Assembly: GCA_905198295.1 (NCBI GenBank)
Contig: CAJKBW010000139.1
Location: 1-5,146 of the forward strand
Length of the DNA: 5,146 nt
Direction of reading: 5' to 3'
Origin: an uncultured Oscillospiraceae bacterium
Lineage (GTDB): Bacteria; Bacillota; Clostridia; Oscillospirales; Acutalibacteraceae
Part shown: in pieces, positions 1 to 5,146 of the stretch
Layout: each line of letters begins with the position of its first letter
Position numbering within the stretch: position 1 is the stretch's first letter
Program-made: the position numbers and the translations under genes
The notes under the pieces: generated by a model
What the model was told of the DNA's origin: nothing
The model's database searches: none
What the model saw: the letters and a program-made list of their open reading frames with translations, nothing else

Positions 1-29
1 AGCCGCCGGGTATGTGCGGCCGGATACCC

Positions 30-35
30 TATAAT
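30..35 (+). promoter_or_regulatory. Possible -10 box (TATAAT) far upstream of the operon
   Basis: A perfect TATAAT lies at 30-35. The position 17 nt upstream (7-12) reads CGGGTA, which is not a -35 element, and there is no extended -10 TG. If used, it would give a 5' leader of roughly 340 nt before the DUF4261 gene. The closer pair TTGCTT (275-280) and TAGGAT (298-303) has correct 17-nt spacing but poor consensus. Neither is secure. Confidence 0.2.
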
Positions 36-54
36 CTTCTATTATGTGGGCATT

Positions 55-96
55 CCGCCGAAAAAGCAATAAACGGTTTGTGAATTTTTTCGGCGG
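55..96. repeat. 11-bp perfect inverted repeat (hairpin) in the leader
   Basis: CCGCCGAAAAA at 55-65 is the exact reverse complement of TTTTTCGGCGG at 86-96, separated by 20 nt (66-85). The GC part is at the base and the A:T part next to the loop, so there is no T-tract after the stem. This argues against a simple rho-independent terminator. It could be an RNA hairpin in a long leader or a symmetric protein-binding site; nothing in the sequence decides between these. Confidence 0.45.
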
Positions 97-367
97 GGCA
101 CTTTCGGCAGAAAATGGCAGGCGGCAGAGAAAAATGTGCATAGTCGGCATAATGGGGGACAGGAGTTCCGTCCGAGAGTTCCGCCGGCACGCCTACAGTG
201 GAAAAACAGGTGCGGCGCCGGGGGTGTCTTTTGTTCGTCCCGGCAGACTTTTATCGTTCGTCTGCAGGGACCTCTTGCTTTCTTCCGCAAAGCCGTGTAG
301 GATGAAAGAAGAATGCTGCCCGGCGGCGTCTATCCCGGTGACACGGGTGCCGGCGGAAAAAACAATA

Positions 368-373
368 AAGGAG
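368..373 (+). promoter_or_regulatory. Ribosome binding site of the TPR/DUF4261 gene; decides the start
   Basis: AAGGAG at 368-373 is 7 nt before the ATG at 381 but only 1 nt before the in-frame ATG at 375. The spacing makes 381 the real start and drops two residues (MG) from the longer reading. Confidence 0.75.
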
Positions 374-380
374 AATGGGC

Positions 381-2657
381 ATGGATATCTTGGAACAATG
401 CCAGATCTGGAACGAGAACGACGAATACGCGAAGATCATTGAAGCGATCGAAGCGCTGCCCGATGAGGAGAGGACGCCGGAGACCGACAGTGAACTGGCC
501 CGCGCCTACAATAATCTGGCCGGGCTGGAGGACCGGGAGCTTTACGAAAAGGCTCTGGAGCTGTTGCTGCCCCATGAAGACTATTTTCAGGGGGACCACT
601 GCTGGAATTTCCGCACGGCCTATGCCTATTACTATCTGGATCAGGAGGGGCCGGCGCTGCGGTATTTCGAGCGGGCGCTTGAGGCCCGCCCCGGCGACAA
701 AGATACCGAGGAGTTTATCGACGACTGCCGTCGTCGGCTGGCGCTGCCCCATTTTGAAAAAACCTTCCGGGAGCGCACGGCGCAGGCCTGGGCGGCCTTT
801 GCGAAGGAGGAAGAACAGCTGCGCCGCCTGATGGACAGCGAGGATCGTGAGGCGGTGAGCGATGAGCTGATCGGAACGTGCAGCCGATTGCTGCGGCCAG
901 CGCTCGCGGATGCCGCCTTCGAGCTGGGATTCAACGGGGAAAAATACGAGCTGATCCTCACCCCGGAGGGAGACCATGCGCGGCTGTTCACGATGGTCTA
1001 TTTCCAGCGCCATGCGCCGGCGGAGATTCTGGAGCGGTGGAACATTCTGGTAGGCCGCCAGCCCTCCCGCGGCTTCGGCCTGCGTGCCTTCGGGCAGGAG
1101 ATAACCGCCGGGGATGTGCAGGTCTGGCTGGAGAAACAGGAGGACCGCACGGTTTCTCTGGTGTTGTACTGCGAAAAGCTGCTGCCTCTGCTGGCGGAGG
1201 ATGCCGGCAAAGTGTGGTGGATGCTGTCCACCCTGACTGACCAGGTGCTTGGCGAAATTCCGGCGATGGCGCTCATCGGGGAATTTGAGGCCACGGACAA
1301 GCCGCAGGCCGGGCCTTCGGTTTTACTTGAAGCGCTGCCGCAGGCGCTCGAAGAACTGGGGCTGCCGCTTTCTCTCGATGCGCAGGCGTATCTGAACAGC
1401 AGCTACACGGCCTATGAGCTGGAGCCGGAAAAGGATCCCGATGCCGCCTGGCGGATGGATGTGTTCGCCGGTGTTACTCGTTGCCCGGCACTCGTCAGCG
1501 AGTACCTTGCAGGTGAAGGCGGCGTGATGGATGACTTTCATCGGGACGGTGCGGTGCCGGGCTTTTTCTGCTACCCGCTGGACGGCTTTGACGGTGAGGA
1601 CCGCGGAAAAAAGGTGCTGGATTTTCGCGATGCGCTGGAGGCCGCCATACAGGAGGCGGCAGGCGTGGATGCGGTCACCTTCCTGGGCGGAGCCTCGGGG
1701 CTGTATTGCGGGTATCTGGATTTTATCGCGTGGGATCTGCCGGCTGTGTTGAAGGCGGCGGCTGCCGTCTTCGCGGACAGCCCGGCGGAATGGTCCGCTT
1801 TTCACACCTTCCGCCGCGACGTGAGCACTGTGCGGCTGACTGGCGGGGAGGATGACGAAGCGGATGACAGCGCGGACGAAGTATCGGAAGAGGCACCGGA
1901 GGAAGCCGGCCGGAGCGGTTCGTTTGTGGGGTTCGTACTGCTGAAGGAAAACCACTGGGACAGGGAAAAACTGCTGCGCGACCTTCGTGAAGAATGGGGG
2001 CTGGAGGCGGAAGGCGCCGAGGGCGACGGGGACAGCCTGCTGTTTTCGGTGGGCGATATGATGGTCGCTGTCAGCCGCATGCCTGCGCCCGTGCCGGGGC
2101 ATGAGGCGGAGGACAACGCCGCAAACAATTATATGTGGCCGGAAGCCGTGGAGGCCGCCCGTACCCACAAAGCGCATATTCTGGTGGCGGTGCTGGGCAG
2201 TGAGACCGATCTGCTGGAGCGGGGAAGGCTGTTTGTCAAAATCATGGCCTGCTGCGCGGAGCAGGCGGATGCCGCAGGAGTATACACCAGCGGCACCGTG
2301 TTTGAACCCCGGCTCTACCGGGGATTTGCCGAGGTGATGAAGGACGGCGCGCTGCCGATCGACAACTGGATCTGGTTCGGCCTGTACCGCGGCGAGACCG
2401 GCGTGTGCGGTTATACCTACGGCATGAACGTGTTCGGCCGGGATGAGATGGAGGTGCTGGACGCCGACGCGCAGCCGGCCGAGGTACGCAGTTTCCTCGC
2501 GAGTCTGGCGGCGTATGTGCTGGAGTACGAGGTGACTCTGCAGGACGGGGAGACGATCGGGTTTTCGGCCGATGACAAGCACCCGATTAGCCGCAGTGCG
2601 GGGGTGTCACTGCCGGGAACTACCCTGAAAATCGGCTATGCGGCGCAGCAGGAGTAA
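381..2657 (+). CDS. TPR-like and DUF4261 domain-containing protein
   Basis: This 758-aa protein has no signal peptide or membrane segment and is therefore probably cytoplasmic. Residues 1-115 are helical and TPR-like: ELARAYNNLA, then a block around AYAYYYLDQEG and RYFERALEARPGD, the alternating small/aromatic pattern of tetratricopeptide repeats. Residues about 170-480 form a region I cannot assign to a named family; it contains landmarks such as PEGDHARLFTMVYFQRHAP, VGRQPSRGFGLRAFGQEI and WWMLSTLTDQVLGEIPAM. An acidic linker (488-512, rich in D and E) leads to residues 515-755, which match the DUF4261 pattern as I remember it: a start like FVGFVLLKE, a central PVPGHEAEDNAANNYMWPEA, and HKAHILVAVLG. 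The start at 381 is set by AAGGAG 7 nt upstream. It is the first gene of a two-gene operon. DUF4261 has no established biochemical function that I can name; a link to toxin immunity or stress is only suggested by the nearby RHS remnant. Family call is firm, function unknown. Confidence 0.9.
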   Translation: MDILEQCQIWNENDEYAKIIEAIEALPDEERTPETDSELARAYNNLAGLEDRELYEKALELLLPHEDYFQGDHCWNFRTAYAYYYLDQEGPALRYFERALEARPGDKDTEEFIDDCRRRLALPHFEKTFRERTAQAWAAFAKEEEQLRRLMDSEDREAVSDELIGTCSRLLRPALADAAFELGFNGEKYELILTPEGDHARLFTMVYFQRHAPAEILERWNILVGRQPSRGFGLRAFGQEITAGDVQVWLEKQEDRTVSLVLYCEKLLPLLAEDAGKVWWMLSTLTDQVLGEIPAMALIGEFEATDKPQAGPSVLLEALPQALEELGLPLSLDAQAYLNSSYTAYELEPEKDPDAAWRMDVFAGVTRCPALVSEYLAGEGGVMDDFHRDGAVPGFFCYPLDGFDGEDRGKKVLDFRDALEAAIQEAAGVDAVTFLGGASGLYCGYLDFIAWDLPAVLKAAAAVFADSPAEWSAFHTFRRDVSTVRLTGGEDDEADDSADEVSEEAPEEAGRSGSFVGFVLLKENHWDREKLLRDLREEWGLEAEGAEGDGDSLLFSVGDMMVAVSRMPAPVPGHEAEDNAANNYMWPEAVEAARTHKAHILVAVLGSETDLLERGRLFVKIMACCAEQADAAGVYTSGTVFEPRLYRGFAEVMKDGALPIDNWIWFGLYRGETGVCGYTYGMNVFGRDEMEVLDADAQPAEVRSFLASLAAYVLEYEVTLQDGETIGFSADDKHPISRSAGVSLPGTTLKIGYAAQQE

Positions 2658-2676
2658 CGCATACACGAAAGAAAGC

Positions 2677-2682
2677 AGGAGG
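2677..2682 (+). promoter_or_regulatory. Ribosome binding site of the DUF4085-like gene; decides the start
   Basis: AGGAGG at 2677-2682 sits 6 nt before the ATG at 2689. An in-frame ATG at 2638 would add 17 basic residues and overlap the end of the upstream gene, but it has no comparable site. The start at 2689 gives an N-terminus MRYFTPGLYQEMQ, the usual type for this family. Confidence 0.85.
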
Positions 2683-2688
2683 AGCGGC

Positions 2689-3672
2689 ATGCGGTATTTT
2701 ACGCCCGGGCTTTACCAGGAGATGCAGCAAAGCCCTCACACGCCGGAGTTTCAGCGCCGGTGGGAATCGGCCTGTCGCCGGGAAGAGAATGAAAGAGAGG
2801 AGGCAAGGCCGTTCCTCTCGGAAAATATGGCATATTATGTGAATATGAACTGGCACGACACTCTAATTGACGGAATACAGTCTGCCGGAGATACGGTGAA
2901 GTTGCGGATTGTGGAGGAGGGGGCCGATGTGTATCTGGTCTTTCGTGGGGTCCGGGCACTGACCAACCGGGTCGAAAGCCAGAAAAGCCGGTGGCTGTAC
3001 GATGAATTCCGTCGCCTCGAGGACGGGAGTTTCGAGTGGGGAATACTGATGAACAACGGCGAAATCCTCGTCCGGTTTGAGCGGTTGGAGACACAGGTAA
3101 AGCGTCGGCCGTATCTTACCGGGCTGCTGGAAGAAATCACACTGGAAAATGCCTGCCGGAATCTGGAGAACACGGCTAAAGAATACGGTATAGAGGAAGA
3201 CGCGTACGCACGGATACGCAGGCAGCTGATCGAAACCTATGATCGGGCGGATATTTTGAAGGGGCGGATCACGCAGGCGGTCCGGCAGATCGCGGGCTAC
3301 GATCAGGGGGGAAGCCTCACGGAAACCGAAAAAAACATTGCCGCGCTGGACCAGGCGGTCATGCTGCTCAATCAAAAGGCGAATCTGGACAGGGGGTGGC
3401 GGCCGTACGGTCCGCTTGACCTTCCGGAGGAAGATATCCTTCGGCGGCTTGCCGCGCTCGCCGGGAAGGCCGGGTTGCCCCGGTTAGGGGATCTGGTACG
3501 GCATCTGCGGGTGCGCGGGATTGAAGAGACGGATGCTGCGGGGAGCGTTGGACGGTTCCTGCACAGCTGCGGAATGACATCGGAAGAGGCGGAGCGGGAG
3601 GCGGATGCCTGGCTGAGAGAATATGTCATGGCCCATCTGGATACACTCAGACGGGAGGATGACGCGCGGTGA
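2689..3672 (+). CDS. DUF4085-like protein of unknown function
   Basis: A 327-aa, charged, soluble protein without a signal peptide or membrane segment. It opens with MRYFTPGLYQEMQ, which resembles the N-terminus (M-R/K-Y-F-T...) of DUF4085 family proteins as I remember them. Residues about 40-145 look like a beta-rich domain (for example GDTVKLRIVEEGADVYLVF, then FEWGILMNNGEILVRFERLE). Residues about 150-327 are mostly helical with many E, R and K, including EKNIAALDQAVMLLNQKANL, and no catalytic motif is visible. It lies 31 nt after the DUF4261 gene, on the same strand and with no terminator between them, so co-transcription is likely. The operon ends at the stem-loop 12 nt past the TGA stop. 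I do not know its function. The pairing suggests that the two products act in the same process, but that is inference. The family name could be wrong; the gene itself is secure. Confidence 0.85.
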   Translation: MRYFTPGLYQEMQQSPHTPEFQRRWESACRREENEREEARPFLSENMAYYVNMNWHDTLIDGIQSAGDTVKLRIVEEGADVYLVFRGVRALTNRVESQKSRWLYDEFRRLEDGSFEWGILMNNGEILVRFERLETQVKRRPYLTGLLEEITLENACRNLENTAKEYGIEEDAYARIRRQLIETYDRADILKGRITQAVRQIAGYDQGGSLTETEKNIAALDQAVMLLNQKANLDRGWRPYGPLDLPEEDILRRLAALAGKAGLPRLGDLVRHLRVRGIEETDAAGSVGRFLHSCGMTSEEAEREADAWLREYVMAHLDTLRREDDAR

Positions 3673-3684
3673 AGCCGCTGCGAA

Positions 3685-3721
3685 AAAAGGACCGGCCCCC
3701 ATTTTTGGGGCCGGTCCTTTT
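3685..3721. terminator. Bidirectional rho-independent terminator between convergent genes
   Basis: A 15-bp perfect stem (3685-3699 with 3707-3721) with a GC-rich core GGACCGGCCCC and a 7-nt loop (3700-3706). Read on the plus strand it begins 12 nt after the DUF4085-like stop and ends in TTTT. Read on the minus strand it begins 16 nt after the small Cys-rich gene's stop and ends in TTTTTT (3688-3683), so the minus-strand tail is the better one. It serves both converging units. Confidence 0.9.
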
Positions 3722-3737
3722 AAAGGCTTTTATAGTG

Positions 3738-3950
3738 CTAATTCTCAGTTAACCGGTATTTTTTCGTTTCCGTGCGAAACAGTAATTTTCCGCAGTGCTG
3801 GCACACCTGAGAGGAGCCGTCAACGATGAATTCCGTATTACCGCAGGCATTTGAACAGACAGCATAGGTAATGCAGATTTCCTCGGGAAATTCTATGTTT
3901 TTATCCGTTGTGTCAATATAGTCTGCCAGTGGATAACTAGTAAACTCCAC
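3738..3950 (-). CDS. Small zinc-ribbon-like Cys-rich protein (70 aa)
   Basis: I do not recognise this family. The GTG at 3950-3948 follows an AGGAGG (3965-3960) by 9 nt and gives 70 residues ending in TAA. The N-terminal 25 residues are acidic and polar (SYPLADYIDTTDKNIEFPEE). The C-terminal half has cysteines at 26, 32, 36, 50 and 53: a C-X3-C (CSNAC) followed 13 residues later by a C-X2-C (CQHC), each next to a glycine (ACGNTEF and HCGKLLF), which looks like a metal-binding zinc ribbon. It has no signal peptide or membrane segment. The stretch is visibly richer in A and T than the neighbouring genes, which suggests separate acquisition. It begins directly where RHS similarity ends and is converging with the DUF operon. 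It might be an immunity, cargo or regulatory protein, or simply a captured small gene. A 110-aa reading from 4070 in the same frame only runs through the RHS remnant out of phase and is rejected. Confidence 0.6.
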   Translation of the reverse strand: MEFTSYPLADYIDTTDKNIEFPEEICITYAVCSNACGNTEFIVDGSSQVCQHCGKLLFRTETKKYRLTEN

Positions 3951-3959
3951 CCCGCAAAA

Positions 3960-3972
3960 CCTCCTTTCCTCC
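3960..3972 (-). promoter_or_regulatory. Double Shine-Dalgarno of the small Cys-rich gene
   Basis: On the minus strand the bases read GGAGGAAAGGAGG, two purine-rich sites in tandem, the second 9 nt before the GTG start. A TTG at 3957-3955 is closer but out of frame. The site begins within two bases of where the RHS reading frame loses similarity (about 3974), so it probably arrived with the small gene. Confidence 0.65.
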
Positions 3973-3973
3973 A

Positions 3974-5146
3974 AATCGATTTGCTCATCTGCAGGCCGGC
4001 GGCGTAATAGGTATAGGATACGCCGAAATCGCCCTGCTGTAAAGAGGCGAGCTCGCGGCCGTTCTGCCAAGCGAACACCATGCCGTCGCGGTAGTTCAGC
4101 GGGTTGCCGATCGCATCGTAGGCGATGACTTGCCCGTTGTACGCCGTCAAAAGGTCTTTCTATCCGCTATCGCCGTAGGTGTACGATTTGATGACGGCGC
4201 CATTTTCCTTCACCGACAGGATATTCCCGCGGTTGTCATAGGTGTATTCGTACACATCGTCGCCGCGCGTGGCCTGCGTCAGCTGACTAAGCGCGTCGTG
4301 TTCGTAGGACAGAGTGCTGTCCGGCGACATGACTACGGTGATATTGCTCAGCTCGTCATACGCATAGCTGTATGTCATACCGCCGACGGTCATGGTTTTG
4401 ACAAGCGTCGAGGTCCGGCTGCTGCCGATGTTTTCATAGCTGTAACTGATGGCCTCCGTGCCGTTCAGCGATACGCCGTACAACTCGGCGTTGCCCTCGA
4501 GCGTCACCGGTTTGAGGGTCTGCGTCACGTTCAGCCGCCAGCCGCTGCCGTATTTTCCCATCCCGGTGTCGGATTCACACGCGTTGTAAACGTGCGAAAG
4601 GGTAAACCCGTTGATGTTCGAGCGGTAAACCGCGACCTGTGAGGGGGTGAGCAGGTATTCCACATCCACATCCGGGTACGTGTCGGGATAGACCACCCGG
4701 CTTTTGGTGTGCTCCAAGGTGAGCCAGCGCGCATCGCCCTGTGCCGTCTCTTCCGGCGTATCCGCCGTCCCCCGCACCTTCGCAGCACCTTCCAGCCCCC
4801 AAGTCAGGGTATAATCCCTGGTCTTATAGGTAACTGTCTTCCCGGGCTTCAATTTGTTGGACTGGTTAACTTTAACCGGTCCGGCTGTGGTCTCCCATTC
4901 CGCGTCGTCCGCGGAGCGCGCTGTGGTGCTCTGCAGCAGGGTGTTGTCGATATCCTGCCAGCTGCCGGCGTCATCCTGATAATGAACCGGCTCATTATAC
5001 ATGGCGGCCATGTACCGGCCATCGCTCATGCGAAACACCTTGATGTTGGCGCCCGCCGGTCCTCGACCTCGCCGATGATTTGCGCTCCACTGCTGGTTTC
5101 CGCCTGAGCGGACGGGGCTGCTGGTATGCCCTGTGCCGCCAGAATC
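3974..5146 (-). pseudogene. Secreted RHS/YD-repeat protein, broken and truncated (5' end outside window)
   Basis: RHS proteins are large secreted or wall-associated proteins, often polymorphic toxins with a variable C-terminal tip. The minus-strand reading starts at the window edge with the end of a signal peptide (IPAAPSAQA then ETSSG, an A-X-A cleavage site, 5145-5101) and ETSSGAQIIGEVEDRR. A one-base loss near 5051-5058 shifts the frame; the body then runs 5050-4163 (ANIKVFRMSDGRYMAA, NEPVHYQDDAGSW, FTLSHVYNACES, KYGSGWRLNVTQT). YD repeats start near 4366, 4306, 4246 and 4126, one about every 60 nt (YAYDELSNITV, YEHDALSQLTQ, YTYDNRGNILS, IAYDAIGNPLN). A TAG at 4160-4162 stands where the family has Trp (GDSG-stop-KDLLTAYNGQ); the same frame stays RHS-like to about 3974 (VSYTYYAAGLQMSKSI), then similarity stops. 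The frame itself closes at 3895-3893. The end of the core and the tip are missing. The longest unbroken part is 5038-4160 (292 aa). At about 390 codons it is far shorter than a usual RHS gene. Confidence 0.85.
5101..5145 (-). other. Signal-peptide remnant of the RHS gene
   Basis: In the frame upstream of the frameshift, the codons read ILAAQGIPAAPSAQA, a small-residue c-region ending in A-X-A just before ETSSG, typical of signal peptidase I cleavage. The basic n-region and most of the hydrophobic core lie beyond the window. It shows that the intact ancestor was exported. In the present gene this segment is out of frame with the body. Confidence 0.6.

Larger units (their letters stand above)
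1..380. other. Leader / intergenic region without a convincing gene
   Basis: No reading frame here looks like a real protein. The longest plus-strand frame (44-442) has no ribosome binding site, an arginine- and cysteine-rich random-looking composition, and runs into the next gene. What can be seen is an isolated TATAAT at 30-35, an 11-bp inverted repeat (55-65 with 86-96), a weak promoter-like pair (TTGCTT at 275-280 and TAGGAT at 298-303, spaced 17 nt), and the ribosome binding site of the following gene. No tRNA, known riboswitch or CRISPR repeat was recognised by eye. The end of whatever gene lies to the left is not in the window. Confidence 0.6.

Noticed and set aside
375..380. Earlier in-frame ATG for the DUF4261 gene
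   Set aside because: Only 1 nt from the Shine-Dalgarno; the ATG at 381 has the proper 7-nt spacing.
44..442. 132-aa plus-strand reading frame in the leader
   Set aside because: No ribosome binding site before its ATG, random-looking Arg/Cys-rich composition, and it overlaps the start of the real DUF4261 gene in another frame.
1323..2582. 419-aa minus-strand reading frame opposite the DUF4261 gene
   Set aside because: A GC-rich antisense shadow: His/Arg/Pro-rich, no recognisable domain, no ribosome binding site, and entirely inside a gene with clear family features.
2638..2688. 17-residue N-terminal extension of the DUF4085-like protein
   Set aside because: It would overlap the previous gene and lacks a ribosome binding site; AGGAGG at 2677-2682 points to 2689.
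3951..4070. N-terminal 40 residues of the longer reading of the small Cys-rich gene
   Set aside because: They are an out-of-phase translation of RHS repeat DNA; the ribosome binding site supports the GTG at 3950.
4183..4366. Roughly 60-nt spaced repeats considered as a CRISPR or tandem DNA repeat
   Set aside because: The periodicity is at protein level (about 20-residue YD repeats); the DNA copies are too divergent for a CRISPR array or satellite.
4130..4642. 170-aa plus-strand frame opposite the RHS remnant
   Set aside because: Antisense to clear YD repeats, no ribosome binding site and no family features. The same holds for the plus-strand frame at 4709-5107.

Overview
The window reads as chromosomal DNA from a fairly GC-rich clostridial Firmicute, probably of the Oscillospiraceae/Ruminococcaceae type found in guts. 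The grounds are strong AGGAGG-type ribosome binding sites, rho-independent termination, a DUF4261/DUF4085-type gene pair and a secreted RHS/YD-repeat protein of the kind common in that group. The assignment is inferred from protein style and not proven.

Layout. Positions 1-380 are a leader without a convincing gene. It holds an isolated perfect TATAAT and an 11-bp inverted repeat. Two plus-strand genes follow in a compact operon: a 758-aa protein with an N-terminal TPR-like region and a C-terminal DUF4261 domain (381-2657), and, 31 nt later, a 327-aa protein resembling the DUF4085 family (2689-3672). A strong stem-loop at 3685-3721 ends this operon and can also end transcription arriving from the right.

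On the minus strand, converging on that terminator, lie a short AT-richer gene for a 70-aa cysteine-rich (zinc-ribbon-like) protein (3950-3738) and, just upstream of it, the remains of an RHS/YD-repeat gene (5146-3974). The RHS remnant is broken in at least three ways: a one-base frameshift near 5051-5058 that separates its signal peptide from the body, a TGG-to-TAG nonsense codon at 4160-4162, and loss of the 3' part of the core, with the small gene's ribosome binding site beginning where RHS similarity stops. It is also far shorter than an ordinary RHS gene and looks internally deleted.

How they might work together. RHS proteins are often polymorphic toxins whose tip is followed by immunity or cargo genes. 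A decayed RHS gene, a small gene at its 3' end and a convergent operon of uncharacterised proteins fit an eroded polymorphic-toxin locus. Function for the DUF genes and for the small Cys-rich protein is not established from this sequence. The best candidates for something undescribed are the DUF4261-DUF4085 pair and the small Cys-rich protein at the RHS break point.
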